From: Mycobacterium paraense | GTDB taxonomy: Bacteria; Actinomycetota; Actinomycetes; Mycobacteriales; Mycobacteriaceae | Reading direction: 5' to 3' | Assembly (NCBI RefSeq): GCF_002101815.1 | Contig: NZ_LQPM01000013.1 | Span: forward strand, 124,001-188,000 | DNA length: 64,000 nucleotides | Part shown: piece after piece, positions 25,715 through 34,324 of the stretch | Numbering within the stretch: position 1 is the first letter of the stretch | How the letters are laid out: each line of letters starts with the position of its first letter | Notes under the pieces: model-generated | Databases searched by the model: none | What the model was told of the DNA's origin: nothing | What the model saw: the letters and a program-made list of their open reading frames with translations, nothing else | Program-made: the position numbers and the translations under genes

Positions 25715-26821
25715 ATGGAATCCTTCGTCCACCTGCGAAAAGGGAAAACCCCGCGGCGGCTGCACGCCGACCTCGACGGGCTCAAGGACGACGAACTGGG
25801 CCGGGGCGGATTCACCGGCCGCACCGCCAACATGTACCGGCGCAACGACCCCACGGCCTATCGGGCCGTCGGTCCCCTGCGCCCCGTCGACGTGCTCGCC
25901 GACCAGCTCAAGCCCAGCGACGCCACCGACGCCGACGGCGGGCCGCTGCTGATGTTCAGCAACGACGACTGCCGGATCTCGTTGAGCCGCCGTCACGAGG
26001 CGATGCCGTTCTACGCCCGGCACGTCGACGGCGACCTGCTGTGCTTCGTGCATCGCGGGGCGGGCCTGCTTCAGACCGAGTTCGGGCCGCTGCCCTACCG
26101 GGAAGGCGACTGGGTCTACATCCCCAAGGCGTGCACCTGGCGTCAGCTGCCCGACAGCGAGACCACGCTGTTGATGATCGAGGCCAGCGACGAATTCCGG
26201 GTGCCACCGCCCGGCGCGCTGGGCCGCCACTTCCCGTTCGACCCGTCGCAGGCCACCATTCCGGACCCCGCCCCGATCGACGACGACGAACGCGACGAGT
26301 ACGAGGTGCGGCTCCTGCACCGGGATGTTTTGGAAGGCGGCCCGACAACGCTGTTCTATCAACACAATCCGCTGGACGTCGAGGGCTGGCGCGGCGACAA
26401 CTTCGCGTTCACCTTCAACATCGCCGACTACAACGTGATCACCTCCGACAGCGTCCACCTACCGCCCACGGTCCACCTCTTCATGCAGGCCACCGGCGTG
26501 TACGTGATGAACTTCCTGCCCAAGCCCGCCGAGGGCGTCGCCGGCACCGAGCGCACGCCCTGGTACCACCGCAACGTCGACTACGACGAGATCGCCTTCT
26601 TCCACGGCGGTTCGCTCTACGGCATCCCGATGCCACCGGGGCTGATCACCCATGCGCCGCAAGGGGTTCACCACGGCGCACCGGAGAAGGCGCGCGAACG
26701 AGCCCGCCGCAAGTTCGACGAACATTCGCGGGTGGACTGGCAGGTGATCGCCGTCGACACGCGCCGCCGGCTGACGCCGTCCGCCGAGGTGCTCGCCCAC
26801 GACCTGGGGCAGCACTCGTGA
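25715..26821 (+). CDS. Homogentisate 1,2-dioxygenase-like cupin enzyme
   Basis: 368 aa, shorter than typical homogentisate dioxygenase (about 430-450 aa). The C-terminal jelly-roll has YHRNVDYDEIAFFHGG, in which His285 and Glu292 match two iron ligands, and HAPQGVHHG (His313/319/320) that supplies the third. The N-terminal cupin carries GDWVYIPKACTWRQ. It would split an ortho-dihydroxylated or hydroquinone ring with Fe(II) and O2. No fumarylacetoacetase or maleylacetoacetate isomerase follows, so the substrate may not be homogentisate. Its stop is overlapped as GTGA by the next gene. Confidence 0.75.
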   Translation: MESFVHLRKGKTPRRLHADLDGLKDDELGRGGFTGRTANMYRRNDPTAYRAVGPLRPVDVLADQLKPSDATDADGGPLLMFSNDDCRISLSRRHEAMPFYARHVDGDLLCFVHRGAGLLQTEFGPLPYREGDWVYIPKACTWRQLPDSETTLLMIEASDEFRVPPPGALGRHFPFDPSQATIPDPAPIDDDERDEYEVRLLHRDVLEGGPTTLFYQHNPLDVEGWRGDNFAFTFNIADYNVITSDSVHLPPTVHLFMQATGVYVMNFLPKPAEGVAGTERTPWYHRNVDYDEIAFFHGGSLYGIPMPPGLITHAPQGVHHGAPEKARERARRKFDEHSRVDWQVIAVDTRRRLTPSAEVLAHDLGQHS

Positions 26822-28002
26822 AGCACGACTACGAGCGAATCCCGTATCTGGTTGCCTTCCAGAACAATTCCGCGGTGCGCGACGTCTACGGCGGGCTGGC
26901 CGAGATCACCGTGCTGGAAAGCTACCTGCTCAAGCCCAAGGACAAGCCGTCGGACACCGTGCTGGTCTTCATGCACCCGATCGGCGGCGGCGCATACCTG
27001 CCGATGATCAACGCCCTCGCCCGGGCGGGGCACCACGTCATCTACTGCAACAGCCGGTTCCGCGGCACGGATTCGGCGCTGCTGATGGAGAAGGTCGTCG
27101 AGGACCTCGGCGAGTGCATCAAGGACGCCAAGAACCGGCTGGGCTATCGCAAGGTCGTGCTGGCCGGGTGGAGCGGCGGCGGCTCGCTGTCGGTGTTCTA
27201 CCAGCAGCAGGCCCAGAAACCGACGATCACGGCGAGCCCGTCCGGCGACGGCCCCGACCTCACCAAGCTGGACCTGCCCGAGGCCGACGGGATCATGCTG
27301 CTGGCCGCACACGTCAGCCGGCACGGCACGCTGACCGAATGGCTGGACGCGTCCATCCTCGACGAATCCGATCCCACCAAGCGCGATCCCGAGCTGGACC
27401 TGTACGACCCGGCCAATCCCAACCAACCGCCCTACAGCCAGGAATTCCTGGACCGCTACCGGCAGGCGCAGATCGACCGCAACCGGCGCATCACGGCGTG
27501 GGTCAAGGAAAAGCTCGCCGAACTCAAAGCAAGCGGCCGCCCGGACGCTGATGTTGCAGAATTCTGCTTCGTCGTGCACGGCACCATGGCCGACCCGCGC
27601 TGGCTGGATCCGGCCGTCGATCCCAACGAACGCACGCCGGGAACGTGCTACCTGGGCGATCCCCGGGTGGTGAACATGAGCCCGGTTGGCCTGGCCCGGT
27701 TTTCGACGCTGCGCGGCTGGCTGTCGCAATGGAGTTACGACGACGCCCGCGGCGACGGGGTGGCGTGCGGGCGCGACCTTGCGGTTCCGGCGCTGGTGAT
27801 CGGTAACCTGGCCGATGACGCCTGCACGCCCAGCCACACCCGACGGCTCTTCGAGGCGATCGGGCACCCCGACAAGGAGATACACGAGATTCCCGGTGCC
27901 ACACACTATTACGCGGGGCCCGACCAGCGGGACAAGCTGCGGCACGCGGTCGACGTCGTCACCGACTGGCTGATCCGGCACGACTTCGCGAGCACGCAGT
28001 GA
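26818..28002 (+). CDS. Alpha/beta hydrolase
   Basis: 394 aa from the GTG at 26818, overlapping the upstream stop. Oxyanion loop HPIGGGAY (53-60), nucleophile elbow GWSGGGS with Ser119, probable acid in LADDACTPSHT and His in GATHYYAGP give a complete triad. An insert of about 130 residues (160-290) holds HGTLTEWLDASILDESDPTK and forms a lid. It may cleave an ester, a lactone or the product of ring cleavage. It is coupled to the next gene by GTGA. Substrate unknown. Confidence 0.8.
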   Translation: MKHDYERIPYLVAFQNNSAVRDVYGGLAEITVLESYLLKPKDKPSDTVLVFMHPIGGGAYLPMINALARAGHHVIYCNSRFRGTDSALLMEKVVEDLGECIKDAKNRLGYRKVVLAGWSGGGSLSVFYQQQAQKPTITASPSGDGPDLTKLDLPEADGIMLLAAHVSRHGTLTEWLDASILDESDPTKRDPELDLYDPANPNQPPYSQEFLDRYRQAQIDRNRRITAWVKEKLAELKASGRPDADVAEFCFVVHGTMADPRWLDPAVDPNERTPGTCYLGDPRVVNMSPVGLARFSTLRGWLSQWSYDDARGDGVACGRDLAVPALVIGNLADDACTPSHTRRLFEAIGHPDKEIHEIPGATHYYAGPDQRDKLRHAVDVVTDWLIRHDFASTQ

Positions 28003-29204
28003 CGGTCACCGGCCCGCTGGACGGCATTCGGGTGCTCGAGCTCGGCACCCTGATCGCCGGTCCGTTCGCCGGCCGGCTGCTCGGCGACATGGGTGCCGAC
28101 GTCATCAAGGTGGAACCCCCCGGAGCCCCGGACCCGTTGCGCACCTGGGGCCAGGCCGAACTGGACGGGCACCACGTCTTTTGGACCGTGCACGCGCGCA
28201 ACAAGCGCGCGATCACCCTCGACCTGCGCAAGACCCGCGGCCGCGAGCTGTTCCTGGACCTCGTCGCGAAATCCGACATCGTGGTGGAGAACTTCCGCCC
28301 CGGCACGCTGGAGAAGTGGGACCTCGGCTACGACGCGCTGTCCGAGCGCAACCCGGGCATCATCCTGGTCCGGGTGTCCGGTTACGGGCAGACGGGGCCG
28401 GACGCGCACAAGGCGGGCTACGCCTCGGTGGCCGAGGCCGCCAGCGGCCTGCGGCACCTCAACGGCTTCCCGGGCGGCCCCCCGCCCCGGCTGGCGCTCT
28501 CGCTCGGCGACAGCCTCGCCGGCATGTTCGGCGCCCAGGGCGCCCTGGCCGCGTTGTACCGCCGCAGCGTCACCGGGCGCGGACAGGTCGTCGACGTCGC
28601 GCTCACCGAATCATGCTTGGCCGTGCAGGAATCCACGATCCCCGACTACGACGTCGGCGGCGTGGTGCGCGGGCCTTCGGGCACCCGGCTGGAGGGCATC
28701 GCGCCGTCGAACATCTACCGCAGCGCCGACGGCTCGTGGGTGGTGATCGCCGCCAACCAGGACACCGTGTTCGCCCGGCTGTGCAAGGCCATGGGGCGCC
28801 CGGAGCTGGCCACCGACGAGCGGTTCGCCACGCACGGCGCCCGCGGCCGCAACCAGGACGAACTCGACGCGATCATTGGCGCGTGGGCCGCCGAGCGGCA
28901 GCCCGGTGACATCATCGAAACCCTGTCCGCCGCAGGCGTAATCGCCGGTCCGATCAACACGGTCGCCGAGGTGGTCAACGACCCCCAGCTGCGGGCCCGC
29001 GGCATGCTGGTCGAGCACTACGACGAGCGGGTGCACCGCAGCGTGCTGGGCCCGGGCGTCGTGCCGGTGCTCTCGGAATCCCCGGGCGGCGTCCGCGCCG
29101 CCGGGCCCGCGCGCCCGGGCCAGCACAACGACGACGTCTATCTGGGGCTGCTGGGCAAGACCGCTGGGGAACTCGAAGAGTTGAGGGCCGAGGAGGTGCT
29201 ATGA
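27999..29204 (+). CDS. Class III CoA transferase (CaiB/BaiF family)
   Basis: 401 aa, standard length. It has the family start LDGIRVLELGTLIAGPFAGRLLGDMGADVIKVEPP, the central VENFRPGTLEKWDLGYD and the catalytic Asp171 in LSLGDSLAGMFG, which forms the aspartyl-CoA intermediate. It would move CoA from succinyl-CoA or another donor to an organic acid made in this pathway. It starts with GTG overlapping the previous stop and ends in an ATGA overlap with the lyase gene. Confidence 0.9.
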   Translation: MTVTGPLDGIRVLELGTLIAGPFAGRLLGDMGADVIKVEPPGAPDPLRTWGQAELDGHHVFWTVHARNKRAITLDLRKTRGRELFLDLVAKSDIVVENFRPGTLEKWDLGYDALSERNPGIILVRVSGYGQTGPDAHKAGYASVAEAASGLRHLNGFPGGPPPRLALSLGDSLAGMFGAQGALAALYRRSVTGRGQVVDVALTESCLAVQESTIPDYDVGGVVRGPSGTRLEGIAPSNIYRSADGSWVVIAANQDTVFARLCKAMGRPELATDERFATHGARGRNQDELDAIIGAWAAERQPGDIIETLSAAGVIAGPINTVAEVVNDPQLRARGMLVEHYDERVHRSVLGPGVVPVLSESPGGVRAAGPARPGQHNDDVYLGLLGKTAGELEELRAEEVL

Positions 29205-30112
29205 CGCACCCGGAATTTCCGACGAGGGTTGACATCCGCGAGGTGTCGCTGCGCGACGGCCTGCAGATCGAAAAGCCAATCCCGTTGGCCGCCAAGCTGG
29301 AACTGCTGGCCGCGGTGGCCGCCACCGGGGTGCGGGAGGTGGAAGCGACGGCGTTCGTGTCCCCGTCCAAGGTGCCCTCGATGGCCGACGCCGCCGAACT
29401 CGCCGCGCACCTGCGCGACTACCCCGACATCGAATTCTCCGCCCTGGTGGCCAGCCCCAACGGCGCCAAGCGTGCCGTCGCCGCGGGCCTGCGGTCGATC
29501 GAGTACGTGGTGGCCGCCAGCGACGCGTTCAGCGAGGCCAACGTCGGGCGGTCCACCGCCGAGGCCACCGGGCAGATCGAGGAGATCGTCGCCATCGCCC
29601 ACGACGCCGGCGTGACGGTCGAGGTGATCGTCGCCACCGCATGGGACTGCCCGTTCGAGGGGCCGACCGCGCCGCAGCGGGTGCTGGAGATCGGCGCGGC
29701 CGCCCGCGAGCGGGACGTCGACCGTTTCTCGATCGCCGACACCATCGGCACCACCACCCCGAGGAGGGTGCGTTCGCTGATCGCGCAACTGCGCCCGGTG
29801 CTCGGCGGCATGCCGCTGGGCGGGCATTTCCACAACACCCGCGGCACCGGGCTGGCCAGCGCCTATGCGGCCGTCGAATGCGGGGTCACCCGGCTGGACG
29901 CCTCGGTCGGCGGGCTGGGCGGCTGCCCGTTCGCGCCCGGCGCCACCGGCAACATCGCCACCGAGGACCTGGTCTATCTGCTGCGCGACAGCGACATCGA
30001 CGTCGACGTCGACCTGCCGGCCGCCATCGCCGCCGCCGAAGTCGCCAAATCCGTTGTGGGCCATGATTTGCCGAGTGCGCTGCTGCGCGCCGGCGACCGG
30101 ATCCGGAACTGA
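29201..30112 (+). CDS. Hydroxymethylglutaryl-CoA lyase-like enzyme
   Basis: 303 aa TIM barrel of the HMGL family. R18-D19-G20-L21-Q22 is the conserved start with catalytic Arg and Asp metal ligand, HFHNTRGTG holds the His pair, and GGLGGCPFAPGATGNIATED is the family signature with the essential Cys. It should split a 3-hydroxy-3-methyl- (or related) acyl-CoA into acetyl-CoA plus a keto acid. It may act on an intermediate of this operon rather than HMG-CoA itself. Its stop shares one base with the ATG of the TetR gene. Confidence 0.88.
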   Translation: MTHPEFPTRVDIREVSLRDGLQIEKPIPLAAKLELLAAVAATGVREVEATAFVSPSKVPSMADAAELAAHLRDYPDIEFSALVASPNGAKRAVAAGLRSIEYVVAASDAFSEANVGRSTAEATGQIEEIVAIAHDAGVTVEVIVATAWDCPFEGPTAPQRVLEIGAAARERDVDRFSIADTIGTTTPRRVRSLIAQLRPVLGGMPLGGHFHNTRGTGLASAYAAVECGVTRLDASVGGLGGCPFAPGATGNIATEDLVYLLRDSDIDVDVDLPAAIAAAEVAKSVVGHDLPSALLRAGDRIRN

Positions 30113-30723
30113 TGCCGACCGAGACCCTGACCGCCAAGGGCCGCCAGACCAGGCAGGCCATCGAGCAGGCCGCCCGAAAACTGTTCGCCGAACGCGGCTT
30201 TCACGGCACCACCCTGGCCGACATCACGTCGGCGGCCGGCAAGTCGTCGGCCGTGTTCTACCGGTATTTCGCCGACAAGGAAGACCTGCTGGCCGCGCTG
30301 GCGGAATCGTTTCTGCACGAGGTCGTCAGGCCGTCCGGGCTGAGCGTCGAGCTGCCGGAATCCCCGGAGGACGACGCGTTCTTCACCGGGGTGGTCACCG
30401 GCTACTGGAGCATGTTCAAGCAGAACATCGGCATCATGATCGCCGTGGCCCAGCTGGCCGCCACGCAGCGGCGCTTCGCCACCGTCCAGAACGAATTCCG
30501 GCGCTTCGGCATGGACATCGTGGCCGCGTCGGTGCGGCGTGCGCAGGAGCAGGGTTACGGCGCCGAGCTCAACGCCGAACACACCGCGGCGGCCATCGCG
30601 CTGCTGTTCGAGAACTTCACCACGGTGTTCGTCGGGCCGTCGGGCCTGGGCCTGGCGATCAACGACGAGGACGCCATCGCCACCCTGTCCACCATTTGGA
30701 AGAAAACGCTTTACGGCGCGTAA
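30112..30723 (+). CDS. TetR-family transcriptional regulator
   Basis: 203 aa. N-terminal helix-turn-helix at about 25-65: LFAERGFHGTTLADITSAAGKSSAVFYRYFADKEDLL, the standard TetR pattern. The ligand domain that follows is helical (FFTGVVTGYWSMFKQNIGIM). It sits inside the operon, overlapping the lyase stop (TGATG), so it probably controls its own operon, perhaps via the inverted repeat at 25666-25681. The effector is probably an acyl-CoA or aromatic acid. Confidence 0.9.
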   Translation: MPTETLTAKGRQTRQAIEQAARKLFAERGFHGTTLADITSAAGKSSAVFYRYFADKEDLLAALAESFLHEVVRPSGLSVELPESPEDDAFFTGVVTGYWSMFKQNIGIMIAVAQLAATQRRFATVQNEFRRFGMDIVAASVRRAQEQGYGAELNAEHTAAAIALLFENFTTVFVGPSGLGLAINDEDAIATLSTIWKKTLYGA

Positions 30724-30732
30724 GGAGTCGAC

Positions 30733-31971
30733 ATGGATTTCACACTGCCGGAACATCTTCCGGGGGTGCTCGCGGAGATGGACGCGTTCATCGAGCGCGA
30801 GATCGCCCCGCTGCAGGCCGAGAACATGCAGTACTTCGACCAGCGCCGGGAGCACGCCCGGACCGATTGGGACAACGACGGCATCCCGACGCGTGAGTGG
30901 GAGGACCTGCTGGCCGAGATGCGCAGGCGGGCCGACAAGGCGGGCTGGCTGCGCTACGGGCTGCCCGCGTCGCTGGGCGGCCGCGACGGCACCAACGTCG
31001 ACATGGCCGTCATCCGGGAACACCTGGCGCACAAAGGCCTTGGCCTGCACAACGACCTGCAGAACGAGTCGTCGATCGTCGGGAACTTCCCGCAGGTGAT
31101 CATGATGGAGCGGTTTGGCACCGACGAGCAACGCCGCCTCTGGTCGGAGGCGCTGATCACCGGGGAGCGGTCGATGGCGTTCGGCCTCACCGAGCCGCGG
31201 CACGGCTCCGACGCGACGTGGCTGGAGACGCGGGCCGAACCCGACGGCGACGGCTGGGTGATCAACGGCTCCAAGCGATTCAACACCGGCGTCCACCGCG
31301 CGACCCACGACCTGGTCTTCGCCCGCACCTCCGGTGAGCCGGGCGCCGCGCTGGGCATCACCGCGTTCCTGGTCCCGACCGACGCGCCGGGATTCAACGT
31401 CCCGTACTACTGGTGGACGTTCAACATGCCCACCGACCACGGCGAGGTCGAGCTGACCGATGTGCGGGTGCCGGCCGACGCCGTGCTCGGCGAGGTGGAC
31501 CGCGGGCTGGAGGTCGCGCAAACATTCCTGCACGAGAACAGGATTCGGCAGGCGGCCAGCAGCCTGGGCGCCGCGCAATACTGCATCGACCGCGCCGCCG
31601 AATACGCCGGCAAGCGCACGGTGTTCGGCAAGCCGCTGTCGGTCAACCAGGCCGTGCAATGGCCGCTGGCCGAGCTGCAGACCGAGGCCCAGATGGTGCG
31701 ACTGCTCGTGCACTACGCGGCCTGGCACCTGGACCGCGACCACCACATGGAGGTCTCGGACAAGGTGTCGATGGCCAACTACCGGGCCAACCGCCTGGTC
31801 TGCGACGCCGCCGACCGCGCCATGCAGATCTTCGGCGGCCTCGGCTACAGCCGCCACGAGCCGTTCGAGCACATCTACCGCCACCACCGCCGCTACCGGA
31901 TCACCGAGGGCGCCGAGGAGATCCAGATCCGCCGGGTGGCCCAGCGGCTGTTCAAGTTTGGCCACAGGTGA
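30733..31971 (+). CDS. Acyl-CoA dehydrogenase, LvaC/ACAD11-like
   Basis: 412 aa; the N-terminal helix bundle (1-130), middle domain with GLTEPRHGSDATWLETRAEP and VINGSKRFNTGVH, and C-terminal domain with IFGGLGYSRHEPFEHIYRH and ITEGAEEIQIRRVA. The Glu of TEGAEE is in the usual catalytic position. The gene overlaps the following APH kinase gene as GTGA and a DUF6285-like gene comes third. This trio is the arrangement of levulinate-type operons (LvaC, LvaA, LvaB), where the dehydrogenase-like enzyme acts on a 4-phosphoacyl-CoA. Ordinary beta-oxidation is the other possibility. Confidence 0.85.
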   Translation: MDFTLPEHLPGVLAEMDAFIEREIAPLQAENMQYFDQRREHARTDWDNDGIPTREWEDLLAEMRRRADKAGWLRYGLPASLGGRDGTNVDMAVIREHLAHKGLGLHNDLQNESSIVGNFPQVIMMERFGTDEQRRLWSEALITGERSMAFGLTEPRHGSDATWLETRAEPDGDGWVINGSKRFNTGVHRATHDLVFARTSGEPGAALGITAFLVPTDAPGFNVPYYWWTFNMPTDHGEVELTDVRVPADAVLGEVDRGLEVAQTFLHENRIRQAASSLGAAQYCIDRAAEYAGKRTVFGKPLSVNQAVQWPLAELQTEAQMVRLLVHYAAWHLDRDHHMEVSDKVSMANYRANRLVCDAADRAMQIFGGLGYSRHEPFEHIYRHHRRYRITEGAEEIQIRRVAQRLFKFGHR

Positions 31972-32966
31972 CCGACACCGAGGAGCTGGCCGGCAAGCTG
32001 GCGCGGGTCCTGGAGCCCGCGCTCAGCGCGGACTCTGACGGTTTGGCGATCGAACGGCTGCGCGCGTTGACCGGCGGTGCCAGCCGCACCACCTGGGCCT
32101 TCGACGCCGTCACCGGCGGCGGGCGCCGTGCGTTGATCCTGCGCACCGGCCCGCCCGACGACGTGCACGCGGGCATGGAGCTCGAAGCCCGCGCCCAGGC
32201 CGCGGCCGCCGCGGCCGGCGCACCGGTCCCCCACGTCCTGGTCGCCGACGATTCGGTTGCCGCCCTGGGCAACCCGTTTCTCATCTGCGACGAGATCAAC
32301 GGCGAGACCATCGTCCGGCGCATCCAGCGCCGCCTGGAGGCCGACGGCGGGCACGCGGCTCGCACCGAGCTGCTGCGGCAGTGCGCGCGGGCGCTGGCCG
32401 CCATCCACCGGGCCGACCCGGGCATCCCCGGCCTGGCCCACGAGGACCAACTCGTGCAGTGGCGCGAGCGGCTCGACGGCATGGGCGACACCACCGCCAC
32501 CTTCGAATGGGCGTTCCGCTGGCTCGCCGCCCACCGCCCCCAGCCGTCGGCGCCGGTCCTGGTGCACGGGGACTACCGGATGGGCAACCTGATCGTCGAC
32601 GGGTCGCGCCTGGCCGCCGTCCTCGACTGGGAGCTGGTGCACGTCGGCGAGGCGTGCGAAGACCTGGCCTGGTTCTGCATCCGGGCGTGGCGATTCGGCG
32701 CGCCGGCCGGCCTGGGGGCCGGGGGCCTCGGCAGCGTCGAAAGCTTCGTGCGGGCCTACGAGGAGGCCAGCGCGACTACCGTCGACCGGGTGGCGTTGCA
32801 CTGGTGGCTGGTGCTGGCGACGCTGCGCTGGGGCGTCATCTGCCGCTACCAGGCCGAGCGCCATCTCAGCGGCGAGTTCCGCTCGGTGGAGCTGGCGACG
32901 ATCGGCCGCCGCGTCTGCGAGACGGAGTGGGACCTGCTCGACCTGCTGGAGGGAGCGACAGCATGA
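31968..32966 (+). CDS. APH-family kinase, LvaA/ACAD10-like
   Basis: 332 aa from the GTG at 31968, overlapping the previous stop. It has the aminoglycoside-phosphotransferase/choline-kinase fold: nucleotide loop GGASRTTWAFD (about 36-46), catalytic loop HGDYRMGN (200-207, Asp202 as base) and VLDWELVHVG (metal-binding Asp220). Genes of this type coupled to an acyl-CoA dehydrogenase phosphorylate the 4-hydroxy group of 4-hydroxyacyl-CoA in levulinate and 4-hydroxyacid breakdown. Antibiotic resistance is unlikely from the context. Confidence 0.85.
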   Translation: MTDTEELAGKLARVLEPALSADSDGLAIERLRALTGGASRTTWAFDAVTGGGRRALILRTGPPDDVHAGMELEARAQAAAAAAGAPVPHVLVADDSVAALGNPFLICDEINGETIVRRIQRRLEADGGHAARTELLRQCARALAAIHRADPGIPGLAHEDQLVQWRERLDGMGDTTATFEWAFRWLAAHRPQPSAPVLVHGDYRMGNLIVDGSRLAAVLDWELVHVGEACEDLAWFCIRAWRFGAPAGLGAGGLGSVESFVRAYEEASATTVDRVALHWWLVLATLRWGVICRYQAERHLSGEFRSVELATIGRRVCETEWDLLDLLEGATA

Positions 32967-33304
32967 TCGGCTCCTATGGCCGGCCGCTCGCGGCCGAACT
33001 CGTCGCGGCGGTCGCCGAGTTCCTGGAAACCGACGTCCGGGAGGCGACCGGGGGCCAGGTCAACTTTCACGCGAGGGTGGCCGCCAACGCGTTGCGCATC
33101 GTGGAGCGCGAGCTGCTCGACGAGAGCGCGGCGGAAACCGCCGCCGCGTTGGCCGGCTTGGGTTTCGCCGACGAGGAGCAACTCGCCGCCGCGATCCGCG
33201 CCGGCGAGCTGGACGGGCGCGCCGACGAGCTCACCGCCTGCCTGCGCACGCTGGTACGAAACCGGCTGGCGGTCGCCCACCCCGGATACGACCGATCAGA
33301 TTAG
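32963..33304 (+). CDS. Small DUF6285-like protein, LvaB-like partner of the kinase
   Basis: 113 aa from the ATG at 32963, overlapping the kinase stop as ATGA. The sequence is helical and has the family pattern of small proteins that follow APH kinases: RPLAAELVAAVAEFLE, GQVNFHARVAANALRIVERE and a final LRTLVRNRLAVAHPGY. In the Pseudomonas levulinate operon the small protein LvaB is needed for LvaA activity. I assign the same role here by position and pattern; the family name should be confirmed with an HMM. Confidence 0.65.
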   Translation: MIGSYGRPLAAELVAAVAEFLETDVREATGGQVNFHARVAANALRIVERELLDESAAETAAALAGLGFADEEQLAAAIRAGELDGRADELTACLRTLVRNRLAVAHPGYDRSD

Positions 33305-33312
33305 GAGCCACC

Positions 33313-33711
33313 ATGCCGACCACCGCGGAAACCATCGTCGACGTGGCCGACCGCCTGTTCGCGGCGATCGAGCGGGGCGACGTCGCGGGCGTCGATCGCC
33401 TGTGGAGCAACGACATTGCGGTGTGGCGCGTCGGCGCGCGCCGCGATAACGACAAGGCCCGCGCGATGCGGGTCATCGACTGGTTCATCACGGCGACCAC
33501 CCGGCGTCGCTACGAGATCCTCGACCGCCAGCTCTTCGGTGACGAATCGGTAGGCGGCTTTGTGCAGCAGCACATCCTGCACGCCACCGGCCATGCCGGC
33601 CAATCGATCTCCATGCGGGTCTGCATCGTGATCAGGGTGGGCGCGGGCGGCCTGATCGACCGGATCGACGAGTACTTCGACCCCGCCGAGATCGCGCCGC
33701 TGCTCGGCTAA
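33313..33711 (+). CDS. SnoaL-like / nuclear-transport-factor-2-fold protein
   Basis: 132 aa with the NTF2-like cone fold pattern: an N-terminal helix (ETIVDVADRLFAAIERGDV), a segment with W and R (LWSNDIAVWRVGARRDN), and beta strands with RYEILDRQLFGDE, QHILHAT and a close EYFDPAEIAPLL. Small SnoaL-like proteins can be dehydratases, isomerases or ligand carriers. It ends the accessory operon, 8 bases after the DUF6285-like gene. Its activity is unknown. Confidence 0.75.
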   Translation: MPTTAETIVDVADRLFAAIERGDVAGVDRLWSNDIAVWRVGARRDNDKARAMRVIDWFITATTRRRYEILDRQLFGDESVGGFVQQHILHATGHAGQSISMRVCIVIRVGAGGLIDRIDEYFDPAEIAPLLG

Positions 33712-33746
33712 CGGTTAGATTCGCCACGAGTCAGATGGGGGTGACG

Positions 33747-34295
33747 ATGACGACTCTAGAAACACTGCTGCACGATCCCGACGTGGCCGGCGTCTGGAAC
33801 CTCGTTCCGGAACGCTCGGCCATCACGTTCAAGGTCAAAAACTTCTGGGGCCTGCTGAACGTCAAGGGCCGCTTCACCGAGTTCACCGGCGACGGCCAGC
33901 TGACCGGCAACGGCGCCGTTTTCGGCCGCCTCGACATCCGGGCCGCGTCGCTGAACACCGGCATCGGCCGTCGCGACAAGCACCTGCGCTCGGCCGACTT
34001 CTTCGACGTCGACCGCTTCGGCGAGATCAGCGTCGTCGTCACCGCGGTGCACCCGACCCAGGGCCCCCCGAGAGGCAGGGCCGCGGACCTGCGCGCCAAC
34101 TTCACGATCAAGGGCATCACGGCGCCGCTGCCCCTGCCCGTCACGGTCACCGAACTCGAGGACGGCTCGATCCAGATCTCCGGCGAGACCAAGGTGGACC
34201 GGTCCCAATTCGACCTGGGCTGGAACAGGTTCGGCATGGTCGGCGCGACGGCGACGGCGGCCGCGCGGGCGGTTTTCGTTCGGGCGGCCCGGTAG
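33747..34295 (+). CDS. YceI-family lipid-binding protein
   Basis: 182 aa. I prefer the ATG at 33747 because MTTLETLL is a common start of mycobacterial YceI proteins and GGGGG lies about five bases upstream; ATG at 33735 or GTG at 33741 is possible. The lipocalin-like beta barrel is seen in GVWNLVPERSAITFKVKNFWG, the D-R-S-x-F-D segment (VDRSQFDLGWNRFG) near the end and FDVDRFGEI in the middle. No signal peptide is present, so it is probably cytoplasmic. YceI proteins carry long isoprenoid or fatty chains. Confidence 0.85.
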   Translation: MTTLETLLHDPDVAGVWNLVPERSAITFKVKNFWGLLNVKGRFTEFTGDGQLTGNGAVFGRLDIRAASLNTGIGRRDKHLRSADFFDVDRFGEISVVVTAVHPTQGPPRGRAADLRANFTIKGITAPLPLPVTVTELEDGSIQISGETKVDRSQFDLGWNRFGMVGATATAAARAVFVRAAR

Positions 34296-34324
34296 GGCGG
34301 CCGGCCCACCGCTACCATCTGAGC

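Noticed and set aside
29974..31965. Minus-strand open frame of 663 codons opposite the TetR and acyl-CoA dehydrogenase genes
   Set aside because: The plus-strand genes carry clear motifs and coupled starts; the antisense frame has none.
31968..32966. Aminoglycoside-resistance gene
   Set aside because: The fold is shared, but the coupling to an acyl-CoA dehydrogenase and a DUF6285-like gene points to acyl-CoA catabolism.
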